From the NCBI GenBank assembly GCA_030681555.1, contig JAUXRW010000139.1, forward strand, positions 1 through 49,294: a stretch of DNA of 49,294 nt. Direction: 5' to 3'. Below, in pieces: positions 6,656 to 16,179 of this stretch. Made by a program: the position numbers and the translations under genes. The first letter of the stretch is position 1, and every line of letters starts with the position of its first letter. The notes beneath the pieces were generated by a model. That model was given only the letters and a program-made list of their open reading frames with translations. It searched no databases and was not told where the DNA came from. The stretch is from Acidimicrobiales bacterium (GTDB taxonomy: Bacteria > Actinomycetota > Acidimicrobiia > Acidimicrobiales > VFJN01).

Positions 6656-6715
6656 GCTCCGGGCGTCGCTGCGCTCCTGCCTCCGCAGCTGCGGCTCGGG
6701 GCGGCGAAGCCACCC
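6656..6715. repeat. Interspersed intergenic repeat, dispersed copy
   Basis: The first 31 bp (6656-6686) match 3510-3540 exactly. The similarity then continues with small gaps to AGCCACCC at 6708-6715, which matches 3564-3571, so an element of about 60 bp is shared by the gaps after rpmF and after the fpg-like gene. The region holds no other gene. Confidence 0.75.
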
Positions 6716-6760
6716 TGTCGCCGCCTCCGTGCCTGTGCCGGCCCGCAACTGGCGCGCCGA

Positions 6761-6779
6761 GGCGTCGCTGCGCTCCCGC
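6761..6779. repeat. Degenerate partial copy of the intergenic repeat
   Basis: GGCGTCGCTGCGCTCCCGC differs by one base from the core of the repeats at 3496, 3586 and 6656. It sits about 45 bp upstream of smc. Confidence 0.55.
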
Positions 6780-6811
6780 GGCAGGTGCCTCGACGGCCGG
6801 GGAGCGGCCAC

Positions 6812-6817
6812 TACTGT
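6812..6817 (+). promoter_or_regulatory. -10 hexamer for smc (near-leaderless)
   Basis: TACTGT ends 8 nt before the GTG start of smc at 6826. CGGGAG directly abuts the start codon, too close for a normal ribosome binding site. Confidence 0.4.
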
Positions 6818-6825
6818 CGCCGGGA

Positions 6826-9800
6826 GTGTTCCTCAAGACCCTCACGTTGAAGGGCTTCAAGTCCTTCGCCGACACGACCGCCCTCGAGCTCGAACCCGGG
6901 GTCACCGTCGTGGTGGGGCCGAACGGAAGCGGGAAGTCCAACGTCGTTGACGCCATCGGGTGGGTGCTGGGCGCACAGGCGCCGTCGGCGGTGCGCTCGC
7001 AGAAGATGGACGACGTCATCTTCGCCGGCACCGCCAAGCGCCCGGCGCTCGGGCGGGCCGAGGTCGGGCTGACCATCGACAACTCGGCTGGCCTGCTGCC
7101 CATCGAGTTCACCGAGGTGACCCTCACCCGCACACTGTTCCGCTCCGGGGACAGCGAATACGCCATCAACGGTGTGCCCTGCCGTCTCCTCGACGTGCAG
7201 GAGCTGCTCTCCGACACCGGCGTCGGCCGGCAGCAGCACGTGATCGTCAGCCAGGGCCAGATCGACGCGGTGCTCAATGCCCGCCCCGAGGACCGTCGGC
7301 TGATCATCGAAGAGGCCGCCGGCATCCTCAAGTTCCGCAAGCGCAAGGAGAAGGCCGAACGCCGCCTCGCGGCGACGGAGGGGAACCTCACGCGCCTCGG
7401 TGATCTGCTGCGCGAGGTCCGGCGCCAGCTGCGCCCGCTCGAGCGCCAGGCGGACGCCGCCCGGCGCCACGGGTCGCTCATCGCAGAGCTGCGGGGCCTG
7501 CACCTGTTCCTCGCCGGGCGCGAGCTGACCACCCTGCGCCGGCGACTCGCGGACGGCGGGGCGGCACGAGCCGAGCTGGCCAACGAGGAGGCGCTCGTCC
7601 GCCGCACGCTGGCCACCTTGGATGCGTCGGTGATGGCCGCCGAGTCGGAGCTCGGGCACCTTGGGGGCGACAACCTCGGGGACGCCCTCGTCCGCTACGA
7701 GTCGCTGCGCGAGCGGGCCCGCGGGCTGGCGGCCGTCCTGACGGAACGACGTCGTGGCCTCGATCGCGAGCGCGGCGCCTTCGTCGACCAGGCCGTAATC
7801 GCCACCCTCGAGGCCGAAGCGGCCCGGCTCGGCGCCGAGCTGGCCGAGGTGGAGGCGGAGGCGGAGGGCCTCGCTCCCCAGGCGGAGGAGCTGGAACGGG
7901 CCGAAGCGGCCCTCGCCGCTGCCCGCCGCACGCACGACCGTGAGTGGGCTGACGGCGTGCCCGCGCCCACGGGCCGGGCCGCTGAGGCGCGGGGCGAGCT
8001 GGCCGCCCTCCGAGCCGGCCAGGAGCGCGGCGAGGCGGAGCTCACCCGGGCGCAGGCCCGCTTGGGCGTGCTGGGGGAGAAGCTGAGGCGCCTGGCGGTC
8101 GAGGCCGAGCGCCTCCGCGCCGAGGCGACTCAGGCGGAGGAGGCGGAGGCCCCGCTGGTCGCCCGCCTCGCCGACGCCGAGGCGAAGCGGAGCGCGGCGG
8201 AGGCGCAGGTGGGCGATGCCGACGCCGCGCTGCGAGCGGCGGATGGTGAGCGCCATGCCTGGACCGCCCGCGCCGAGGCCCTCGCACTGGCGCTCGATGA
8301 CGCTCGTTCCCGCGCCGGCGCCGAACGTCTGGCATCGGTGAGCGGGGTGGTCGGCACGCTGCTCGACCTGGTCGACATCGACGCCGGCTGGGACGCCGCC
8401 GTCGAGGCGGCGGCCGGCGAAGCTCTCGCAGCAGTGGTCGTCGACGGCGTCGACGCCGCCCGCCGCGCGCTGGCGACGCTGCTCGACGCCGGCGGCGGAG
8501 GCGAGCCGGCAGCTGGTGCCGTGCTCGCCCTCGGCGCGGTCCGCCCCGGGGGGACGGCGCCCGCCTTGGGCACACCGGTGCGCACGCACGTCCGGGCCGC
8601 CCGCCCCGACGTGGAGGCGCTCCTGGACGCGCTGCTCGGCCAGGCCGTGTGCGTGGACGGCGGCTGGTCCGCCGCCGTCGACATCGCGCTGGCCCACCCG
8701 GAGGTCGTGGTCGTCACCCGGGACGGCAGCCGCTTCGGCGTGACCGGCTGGAGGGTCGGCACCGCCTCGACGGGCGCGACCGGCGCCGCGCTGGAGGAGG
8801 CGAGGGGCCGCGCCGCTGAGGCGAGCGCGGCGGCCACCCACGCCGAAGCCAGCCTGCACGGCGCGCGCTCGCTGCTCGACGAGGCCCGCCAGCTCGAGGC
8901 CGCCCTCGCCCGCCAGCTCGACGAGCACGACGGTCGCCTCACCGCCGCCACAGAAGGGTTGCAGCGCGTGGAGGCCGACCGGCGCGATGCCGCCACCGAG
9001 GAGGAGGCGCTGCGCAGCCACGCCTCGGAGCTGTCCGACCGCACGAGCCGCGAGGAGGCGCGCGTGGCGGAGCTCGAGGCCTCGCTGCCGCTGCTGGAGG
9101 CGGAGGAGGCCGTCGCCGCGGAGCGGGCGCAGGCCATGGCGGCGGCCAAGGCCGACCTCGAGCAGGCGGCCGCCGAGACCGGGAGCCTGCGCGGCGACCT
9201 CGAGGTGCGCTCGGCCGGCCTCGACGACCGCCGCCAGTTCCTTCGTCGGCGCCTCGCTGAGGTGGAGGCCCGGCTGGAGGGCTCGATGGAGGCCCGGCGC
9301 GAGGCCGAGGTGCGGCGTGCCGACCTCGACGCGCGGCAGACCGCGCTCGACCGCTTGGCGGCGTTGGTGGGCTCGCGCCTCGCCGGAGTGGAGGACGAGC
9401 TCGAGGGGCTGCGCGAACGCCGCCGGCGCCAGACGGAGACGCAGCGCGCCGCCGCCACCCGCCTCGACGGCCTCCGGCACGAGCGGGCCGACGCCGAGCG
9501 CCGGCTCGAGGAGACCCGCGAACGGGCTCGGCGGGCCGAGCTCGAGGAGGCCGAGATCACGCTCCGCCTCGAGGCAGCCGTGGAAGCCGTCCGCCGAGAC
9601 CTCGACGCCGAGCCGGATGCCGCAATGGCCGCGACCCCGCCGGAGCTGCCCGAGGGCGCCACCCCGACGGCACGGGCTCGCGAACTGGAGCGCGAGCTCC
9701 GCCTGATGGGGCCGATCAACCCGCTGGCCCTCGACGAGTTCGACGCGCTGCAGGAGCGCCACGAGTTCCTGCAGGGCCAGCTCGACGACGTGAAGGCCTC

Positions 9801-10311
9801 CCGCCGAGATCTCGCCAAGGTCATCAAGGCCATCGACGGCGAGATCGTCGACGTCTTCGCGGGGGCCTATGCCGACGTCTCCCAGAACTTCGAGCAGCTG
9901 TTCCAGACGTTGTTCCCGGGCGGCACCGGCCGGCTGCGCCTCACCGCCCCGGACGACCTGCTGGAGACCGGCATCGAGGTCGAGGCGAAGCCGTCGGGCA
10001 AGAACGTCCGCAAGCTTTCGCTCCTGTCCGGCGGCGAGCGCTCGCTCACCGCCCTGGCGTTCCTCTTCGCGGTCTTCCGCAGCCGGCCCTCGCCCTTCTA
10101 CGTGATGGACGAGGTCGAGGCGGCCCTCGACGACGTCAACCTCCACCGCTTCCTCGACCTCGTCCGCGAGTTCCGCCAGGAAGCGCAGCTGATCATCGTC
10201 AGCCACCAGAAGCGCACGATGGAGGCCGCGGACATCCTCTACGGCGTCACGATGCAGCCTGGTGGCAGCAGCACGGTGATCAGCGAGCGAGTCACAGCCG
10301 GCACCGCCTAG
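6826..10311 (+). CDS. smc: Chromosome segregation protein SMC
   Basis: The 1161-residue SMC ATPase compacts and segregates the chromosome with ScpA and ScpB. Walker A is GPNGSGKSN (residues 31-39), followed by the Q-loop region QQHVIVSQGQIDAVL. Two long coiled coils (about residues 170-490 and 650-990) flank a hinge at about 500-640. The ABC signature LLSGGERSLTALAF begins near residue 1066 and Walker B FYVMDE near 1091. The architecture and length are complete. The coding strand is very rich in Ala, Glu and Arg codons, which creates a huge spurious minus-strand ORF (6811-10521). The GTG start follows a TACTGT hexamer. scpA and scpB are not in the window. Confidence 0.97.
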   Translation: MFLKTLTLKGFKSFADTTALELEPGVTVVVGPNGSGKSNVVDAIGWVLGAQAPSAVRSQKMDDVIFAGTAKRPALGRAEVGLTIDNSAGLLPIEFTEVTLTRTLFRSGDSEYAINGVPCRLLDVQELLSDTGVGRQQHVIVSQGQIDAVLNARPEDRRLIIEEAAGILKFRKRKEKAERRLAATEGNLTRLGDLLREVRRQLRPLERQADAARRHGSLIAELRGLHLFLAGRELTTLRRRLADGGAARAELANEEALVRRTLATLDASVMAAESELGHLGGDNLGDALVRYESLRERARGLAAVLTERRRGLDRERGAFVDQAVIATLEAEAARLGAELAEVEAEAEGLAPQAEELERAEAALAAARRTHDREWADGVPAPTGRAAEARGELAALRAGQERGEAELTRAQARLGVLGEKLRRLAVEAERLRAEATQAEEAEAPLVARLADAEAKRSAAEAQVGDADAALRAADGERHAWTARAEALALALDDARSRAGAERLASVSGVVGTLLDLVDIDAGWDAAVEAAAGEALAAVVVDGVDAARRALATLLDAGGGGEPAAGAVLALGAVRPGGTAPALGTPVRTHVRAARPDVEALLDALLGQAVCVDGGWSAAVDIALAHPEVVVVTRDGSRFGVTGWRVGTASTGATGAALEEARGRAAEASAAATHAEASLHGARSLLDEARQLEAALARQLDEHDGRLTAATEGLQRVEADRRDAATEEEALRSHASELSDRTSREEARVAELEASLPLLEAEEAVAAERAQAMAAAKADLEQAAAETGSLRGDLEVRSAGLDDRRQFLRRRLAEVEARLEGSMEARREAEVRRADLDARQTALDRLAALVGSRLAGVEDELEGLRERRRRQTETQRAAATRLDGLRHERADAERRLEETRERARRAELEEAEITLRLEAAVEAVRRDLDAEPDAAMAATPPELPEGATPTARARELERELRLMGPINPLALDEFDALQERHEFLQGQLDDVKASRRDLAKVIKAIDGEIVDVFAGAYADVSQNFEQLFQTLFPGGTGRLRLTAPDDLLETGIEVEAKPSGKNVRKLSLLSGGERSLTALAFLFAVFRSRPSPFYVMDEVEAALDDVNLHRFLDLVREFRQEAQLIIVSHQKRTMEAADILYGVTMQPGGSSTVISERVTAGTA

Positions 10312-10444
10312 CTCGGAAGGCTCGGGGGCGTCCCCACGGGGAGGTGCCGCCGGCGACGCAGCCTTTCGGTGTCTTTCGATCCCGATCCCGCTGTCGCTTC
10401 CACCACCGGCACCGCCGATGGAGACGACGAGCGCAAGCGGGCCC

Positions 10445-10476
10445 CCTAGCACTCCGGCTCTCGACCTAGCACTCCG
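10445..10476. repeat. Short 12-bp direct repeat at the lipoprotein gene 3' end
   Basis: CCTAGCACTCCG occurs at 10445-10456 and 10465-10476, 20 bp apart. The second copy contains the stop codon of the minus-strand gene. It is probably a small local duplication. Confidence 0.6.
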
Positions 10477-10876
10477 TCTCGAGGTGGCGTTCGAGGCGGC
10501 CGGCGGCGCCGGTGTACGCAACCTGCTGCTCCCGGTAGGCCCGGCTGTCGACGACGCTCCCGTCGTAGGCCGCGCCGGCCATCAGCGAGTCGAGCTCGGC
10601 GGCCGCCTCCGCGTAATCGCGCGCCGCCGGCCGGGCTTCGGCCGGGGCGACCTCGAGGAGATCGCCGGCGCGAGACACGAGGGCGGTGAAGGCCTGCTGG
10701 ATCTCGGCCGGCGTAGCTCGATTGCCGAACGCCCCGAAGGGGTCGTTGCGGGCCAGCCGGTCGAGTCGGCCGCAGAACTCGGTGGCCTCGCCGTCACCGC
10801 TCGAGGCCGAGTCGTCCTCGGAGCACGCACCCACGGCGAGCGCCAGGACGAGGAGGGGAGGCCACGGCCGACGCAC
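10466..10876 (-). CDS. Small putative lipoprotein, function unknown
   Basis: A 136-residue protein on the minus strand. It has a short basic N-terminus, a hydrophobic segment and a lipobox ending VGAC, with the lipidated cysteine at residue 18, followed by a Ser/Asp-rich linker. The rest is an Ala/Glu-rich helical domain with two further cysteines (FCGRLDRLARNDPFGAF near 34 and the C-terminal Cys), which may form a disulphide. I do not recognise the family. It ends convergently to smc and starts 42 bp from ftsY in a divergent arrangement, with TAGGTT ending 6 nt before its GTG. The last codons (Glu-Cys-stop) are repeated 20 bp downstream. Confidence 0.7.
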   Translation of the reverse strand: MRRPWPPLLVLALAVGACSEDDSASSGDGEATEFCGRLDRLARNDPFGAFGNRATPAEIQQAFTALVSRAGDLLEVAPAEARPAARDYAEAAAELDSLMAGAAYDGSVVDSRAYREQQVAYTGAAGRLERHLETEC

Positions 10877-10882
10877 GGGGCG

Positions 10883-10888
10883 AACCTA
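10883..10888 (-). promoter_or_regulatory. -10 hexamer for the lipoprotein gene (leaderless)
   Basis: TAGGTT on the minus strand ends 6 nt before the GTG at 10876. Confidence 0.4.
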
Positions 10889-10902
10889 TCCAGCCCACCC
10901 TC

Positions 10903-10908
10903 TACGCT
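10903..10908 (+). promoter_or_regulatory. -10 hexamer for ftsY
   Basis: TACGCT ends 10 nt before the ftsY ATG. The opposing TAGGTT of the lipoprotein gene is only 14 bp away, so the two divergent promoters must overlap. Confidence 0.4.
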
Positions 10909-10918
10909 GCGACGCGCC

Positions 10919-12094
10919 ATGGAGATCCTCGTCGTCGTCGCCCTGCTCGTCCTCGTCGTCGGTGGAGGCGCTGCGTTCGTCGGCCTCCGTCGCAGCCGCA
11001 GCATCACGGTCGAGCCGCCGCCGCTGCCCAAGGCGCCCCCGGTCATCACCCCCACGCCGGAGGCGCCGCCCCGGGAGCGGGTGCCCGAGCCGGCGCCGGT
11101 CCCAGAACCCGAGCCGGTCCCAGAACCCGAGCCCGTCCCAGAACCGGAACCGGAGCCCGTCCCAGAACCGGAACCGGAGCCCGTCCGGCCGAAGGCCACC
11201 TTCCGGGAGCGACTCGGGCGGGCTCGCGGCGCGATGTCGGGCTACATGGGCTCGATCCTGTCGCGGACCACGATCGATGCGTCCACCTGGGACGACCTCG
11301 AGGAGGCCCTTATCCGTGCCGACGTGGGCATCGGCGTCACCACCGACATCCTGGATCGCCTGCGCGCCACCGTCTCGTCCCGGACCATCACCGATCCTGC
11401 CGTCCTCCTGGAGGCGCTCAAGGATCAACTGAAGGACGACCTGCGGTCCGGCGACCGTGCGCTGCGCTTCGAGCCGGGCGCGCCGAACGTGTGGCTGTTC
11501 GTCGGCGTGAACGGTGTCGGCAAGACGACCACGATCGGCAAGGTCGGCAAGCGCCAGGCCGACGAGGGGCGCACGGTCGTGATGGCCGCCGGCGACACCT
11601 TCCGCGCCGCTGCCGCCGAGCAGCTCGAGACCTGGGCCGAGCGGGTCGGTGCGGAGCTCGTCCGCGGCGCCGAGGGCGGCGACCCCAGCTCCATCATCTT
11701 CGATGCCGTGCAGCGGGCGGCCGCCCGGGGCAAGGACCTCGTCCTCGCCGACACCGCCGGGCGCCTCCACACGAAGGTCAACCTCATGGAGGAGCTCAGC
11801 AAGGTGCGGCGAGTGGCGGACCGCGATCCCGGGAAGGTGACCGAGGTGCTCCTCGTCCTCGATGCCACCACGGGCCAGAACGGTCTCGTGCAGGCCCAGC
11901 AGTTCACGGAGGCCGTCGACCTCACCGGGGTCGTCCTCACGAAGCTCGACGGCTCTGCGAAGGGCGGCATCGCCCTCGCCATCCAGTCCACACTGGGGAT
12001 CCCGATCAAGCTCGTCGGCCTCGGCGAGCAGGCCGAGGACCTCATCGACTTCGACCCCGACGCCTTCATCGACGCCCTGTTCGACGCCGCCTGA
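10919..12094 (+). CDS. ftsY: Signal recognition particle receptor FtsY
   Basis: FtsY is the membrane-associated GTPase that receives SRP-ribosome complexes from Ffh. The 391-residue protein starts with a hydrophobic anchor (about residues 2-22), then a Pro/Glu repeat linker (about 33-95) and the NG domain. It carries GVNGVGKTTT (about 195-204), GDTFRAAAAEQL, DTAGRLHTK and TKLDGSAKGG. The track ORF begins at 10418, but its first 167 codons are antisense to the lipoprotein gene; ATG 10919 opens the real N-terminal anchor. FtsY follows smc in many actinobacteria, here with the lipoprotein inserted. The proline-glutamate linker is built from DNA repeats at 11099-11182. Confidence 0.95.
   Translation: MEILVVVALLVLVVGGGAAFVGLRRSRSITVEPPPLPKAPPVITPTPEAPPRERVPEPAPVPEPEPVPEPEPVPEPEPEPVPEPEPEPVRPKATFRERLGRARGAMSGYMGSILSRTTIDASTWDDLEEALIRADVGIGVTTDILDRLRATVSSRTITDPAVLLEALKDQLKDDLRSGDRALRFEPGAPNVWLFVGVNGVGKTTTIGKVGKRQADEGRTVVMAAGDTFRAAAAEQLETWAERVGAELVRGAEGGDPSSIIFDAVQRAAARGKDLVLADTAGRLHTKVNLMEELSKVRRVADRDPGKVTEVLLVLDATTGQNGLVQAQQFTEAVDLTGVVLTKLDGSAKGGIALAIQSTLGIPIKLVGLGEQAEDLIDFDPDAFIDALFDAA
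11099..11182 (+). repeat. In-frame tandem repeat in ftsY linker
   Basis: Two 18-bp units (GTCCCAGAACCCGAGCC plus one variable base) are followed by two identical 24-bp units. They encode the alternating Pro-Glu linker between the membrane anchor and the NG domain. Length variation between strains would be tolerated. Confidence 0.85.
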
Positions 12095-12136
12095 CCCGAC
12101 CCGGCCGCTGCGCCCCGTCGCCACGAAAGGAACGCC

Positions 12137-12610
12137 ATGTTCACCTTGATCCGTCTCCTCTTCCTCCCCGTGCGGGTGGGCGTCGGCACCGCCAAGCTGG
12201 GGGCCAAGACCGGCTACCGCACCGGTCGGCTCCTCGGCTACAGGCGCATCTTCGTCTTCGGCGCGGGCATCGGCGTCGGCCTGCTGGTCGCCCCGGTCAC
12301 CGGCGAGCAGGCCCGCACGAAGTTGCGCGAGCTGCTCGACCAGCGGGCCGGTGGCGGTGCCGCCGCCCCTGGTGACCTCGCCGAGCGCGTCCGGTTCGAG
12401 CTCTCCCACTCGCCCCGCACGTGGCACCTGCCGCAGCCGGTGGTCGAGGTCGTCGGCCACACGGCGGTGCTCCGGGGCGAGGTGCCCCACGACGTCGGTC
12501 GGGACGACCTCGAGCGCACCGCCGCCTCCGTCGCCGGCGTGACCGCCGTCGACAACCAGGTCGTCGTCGCGAACGGATCCGGGAGCACGGGAACCGGCGA
12601 CGTGGGCTGA
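12137..12610 (+). CDS. YtxH-like membrane-proximal protein with BON domain
   Basis: A 157-residue protein. Residues about 38-65 (FGAGIGVGLLVAPVTGEQAR) resemble the YtxH glycine-rich membrane segment with the usual APxxGxxxR ending. The C-terminal half (about 80-145) matches a BON domain, a small alpha/beta fold thought to bind membranes or lipids, including VEVVGHTAVLRGEVPHD and the closing AGVTAVDNQVVV. AAAGGA sits 6 nt before the ATG, a good ribosome binding site. It lies 42 bp after ftsY and is probably co-transcribed. The role is unknown; an envelope-stress or membrane-organising function is only suggested by the domains. Confidence 0.75.
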   Translation: MFTLIRLLFLPVRVGVGTAKLGAKTGYRTGRLLGYRRIFVFGAGIGVGLLVAPVTGEQARTKLRELLDQRAGGGAAAPGDLAERVRFELSHSPRTWHLPQPVVEVVGHTAVLRGEVPHDVGRDDLERTAASVAGVTAVDNQVVVANGSGSTGTGDVG

Positions 12611-12674
12611 GTCGTCCAACCTGCGAGCCCCGCACTCGCGGCGGCTGAGGTCGATCCAGGCGAGGAGCGGACAC

Positions 12675-14372
12675 ATGGCCGAGGACGCAGCCCAGGCGAG
12701 CGGGGGCACGGACGACGCCGTCGACCTCGCCCCCCGTCCCACGCCGCGCCGCCGTCGGGCCCTCTGGGGAGCGCTGGCCGTGCTCGCCGTCGCAGCGGGG
12801 GCCCTCGTCGTCAGCACGACGGGTGACGACGCGCGGGCGAAGCTGCCGGTGGTCCTGGGCCCGGCCGGCGGCGCGCGCGCCGAGGGCGACAGCGCGATGG
12901 CGAGCGACATGTCGATGGCGGTCTGGGTCACCTACGTCGCCGGCGACGACCTGCCTGCCCTGGGCGGCGAGGGCTCCGCCTACCGGCTGGACGGTTCGGT
13001 GGACGAGGACGACGTGACGGCCCTGACCCGGGCCCTGGGTCTCGAGGGCGAACCAACACGAGGCGACGGCAGCTGGCGGCTCGAGACGAACGAGGGCACC
13101 GTCGAGGTCTACGAGGCCGGCGGAGGGTCGTGGTGGTACGGCCCCACCTTCGACGACGACATCGGGAACAGCAGCTCCGGCGGCGGCTCGACGGGCTCTG
13201 CGGGCTCGGCCGAGGCGTGCACGGCGCCTGACGACCCGAAGGCCGACCTCGAGGCCCGTGAGCGCTGCGCCGCCGCAGGTGAGGTCCCGCCCACCGACGT
13301 CAGCGTCACCACGATGGTGGCGCCGCTCCCGCCCGACACGCCCGTCGGCGACTGCCCGCAGGACGCGATGTGCGCCGAGCCGGTGATCGAGCCGGAGCCA
13401 CTCGTGCCGCCGGCCGACCTGCCGCCGCAGGAGGAGGCTCGCCAGATCGCGATGGACCTGCTCACCGCCACCGGCATGGACGTCACCGATGCGAAGGTCA
13501 CGGTCGACGGCCCGTACGACGCCTGGTACGTCATGGTCGAACCCCGCCTCGACGGTCTCCCCGTCGCCGGGCTCGCCGCATCCGTGGCCGTCGGGTCGAA
13601 CGGTGAGATCGCCAACGCCTCCGGCTTCCTGGCCGAGCCCGATGACCTCGGTGACTACCCGGTCCTGGACACGAGGGCGGCCATCGAGCGCCTGAACTCG
13701 GAGATGGGCGGCTTCGGGTACGGCTGGGGGAGGGCGATCCCCGCGGACGCCGCCGCAACCGCCGCCGAGAGCGGCACCTCCGCCGGGAGCGGCACCTCCG
13801 CCGGCGGCGACGATCCGGTCGCTTCCGAGGACCCCACGACGACGACGAGCGTCCACTGCCAGCCCGTCGACATCGGGGACGGCAAGGCGACGGAGCCCTG
13901 CACGTCGGTCCCCGCGCACGAGTGCCCCACCGTGCCCACCGAGGACGCCGCCGTCGACACGGAGCCCGCGGGGACGGGCACGTGCTCGTACCCCGCCCCG
14001 GAGCCGGTGAAGATCGTGCTGCACGAGGCGGAGCGGAGCCTCATGCTGCTCCCCGCGTCCGACGAGAGCGGCGAGGCGTACCTCGTGCCGGCCTACCGGT
14101 TCAGCGGGGACGACGGCGCCGTGGTCGACGGTGTCGCGGTTGACGACGACTCGCTGGCCCCGCCCCCGACGGCCCCGGACGCGGGGGAGCCCGAGCCCGG
14201 TCGCGACCTCGGCGGCCGGGTCGAGCCCGGCACCGGCTCCAGCCCGGACACCACCGACACCGCCCCCGCCGGCGAGCCCGGGTGCCTGCCCGTCGAGCCG
14301 GGCCCGGACGGGGCGGTGCCCGACATCTGCATCATGCCGACCACCGTGCCGGTGGAGGAGCCCCAGCCCTAG
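12675..14372 (+). CDS. Single-pass membrane-anchored extracytoplasmic protein, function unknown
   Basis: The 565-residue protein has a basic cytoplasmic start, a transmembrane helix at about residues 29-47 (ALWGALAVLAVAAGALVV) and a long extracytoplasmic part. Three segments look folded. Residues about 75-160 contain LPALGGEGSAYRLDG and end in SWWYGPTF. Residues about 255-350 contain DGLPVAGLAASVAVGSNGEI and are reminiscent of PepSY/YycI-like domains. Residues about 445-495 run from PVKIVLHEAERSLMLLPA to YLVPAYRFSGDDG. Linkers are rich in Gly, Ser, Thr, Pro and acidic residues, with scattered cysteines. I do not recognise a named family. A sensor or anti-sigma-like role is conceivable but unproven. 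It precedes ffh, which has its own promoter. Confidence 0.65.
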   Translation: MAEDAAQASGGTDDAVDLAPRPTPRRRRALWGALAVLAVAAGALVVSTTGDDARAKLPVVLGPAGGARAEGDSAMASDMSMAVWVTYVAGDDLPALGGEGSAYRLDGSVDEDDVTALTRALGLEGEPTRGDGSWRLETNEGTVEVYEAGGGSWWYGPTFDDDIGNSSSGGGSTGSAGSAEACTAPDDPKADLEARERCAAAGEVPPTDVSVTTMVAPLPPDTPVGDCPQDAMCAEPVIEPEPLVPPADLPPQEEARQIAMDLLTATGMDVTDAKVTVDGPYDAWYVMVEPRLDGLPVAGLAASVAVGSNGEIANASGFLAEPDDLGDYPVLDTRAAIERLNSEMGGFGYGWGRAIPADAAATAAESGTSAGSGTSAGGDDPVASEDPTTTTSVHCQPVDIGDGKATEPCTSVPAHECPTVPTEDAAVDTEPAGTGTCSYPAPEPVKIVLHEAERSLMLLPASDESGEAYLVPAYRFSGDDGAVVDGVAVDDDSLAPPPTAPDAGEPEPGRDLGGRVEPGTGSSPDTTDTAPAGEPGCLPVEPGPDGAVPDICIMPTTVPVEEPQP

Positions 14373-14377
14373 GTAGC

Positions 14378-14383
14378 TAGCAT
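14378..14383 (+). promoter_or_regulatory. -10 hexamer for ffh (near-leaderless)
   Basis: TAGCAT ends 9 nt before the ATG of ffh. The 20-bp gap has no Shine-Dalgarno sequence. Confidence 0.45.
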
Positions 14384-14392
14384 CGGGGCCTC

Positions 14393-15811
<1,419 letters not shown>

Positions 15812-15816
15812 CGGGG

Positions 15817-15852
15817 GTCCGCGGACCACCATGGTCCGCCGCACTCGTGCGG
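15817..15852 (+). promoter_or_regulatory. Overlapping hairpins in the ffh-rpsP gap
   Basis: Three overlapping inverted repeats lie here: GGTCCGCGGACC (15817-15828), an 8-bp stem GCGGACCA/TGGTCCGC with a 3-nt loop (15821-15839), and CCGCACTCGTGCGG (15839-15852). The first two are mutually exclusive. No T-run follows, so an attenuator, processing site or ribosomal protein leader structure is as likely as a terminator. Confidence 0.5.
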
Positions 15853-15882
15853 TCTCGCTCGCTGACCGAAGGAAGAAACCTC

Positions 15883-16179
15883 GTGGCCGTCAAGCTCCGC
15901 CTCATGCGGATGGGCAAGAAGAAGCAGCCGACCTACCGCGTCGTCGCTGCGGATGCGCGGTCGCCGCGCAACGGCCGGTTCATCGAGATCATCGGCACCT
16001 ACGACCCGCGGCAGGAGCCGTCCGTCGTGAAGATCGACACCGAGAAGGCAGCGGACTGGATCCGCAAGGGTGCCCAGCCCACGGAGACGGTCGCCCGCCT
16101 GATCAAGGTCGCCGAGGCGCAGCCGGCAGCCGAGGCCGAGGCTCCGGCTGAGGCCGGCACCGCCGACGCCGCTTCATGA
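15883..16179 (+). CDS. rpsP: 30S ribosomal protein S16
   Basis: S16 is an assembly protein of the 30S body. The track ORF opens at 15847, but the family N-terminus ([20 protein letters not shown]) begins at GTG 15883. AAGGAAG lies about 7 nt upstream of it, giving 98 residues. The conserved [17 protein letters not shown] segment is at about residues 26-42. The last 20 residues are an Ala/Glu tail ([16 protein letters not shown]) beyond the ribosomal core. The stop codon overlaps the khpA start (ATGA), indicating translational coupling. Confidence 0.95.
   Translation: MAVKLRLMRMGKKKQPTYRVVAADARSPRNGRFIEIIGTYDPRQEPSVVKIDTEKAADWIRKGAQPTETVARLIKVAEAQPAAEAEAPAEAGTADAAS

Noticed and set aside
6811-10521. 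Minus-strand ORF of 1236 codons opposite smc
   Set aside because: Antisense of the SMC coiled coils; its composition (His, Leu, Gly, Arg) has no domain and no start signals.
10418-10918. Upstream extension of ftsY in the ORF track
   Set aside because: These 167 codons are antisense to the lipoprotein gene, and the conserved membrane anchor begins at ATG 10919.
12297-14024. Minus-strand ORF of 575 codons opposite the unknown secreted protein
   Set aside because: The plus-strand reading has a clear membrane helix and structured segments; the minus frame is low-complexity Arg/Gly/Ala without motifs.
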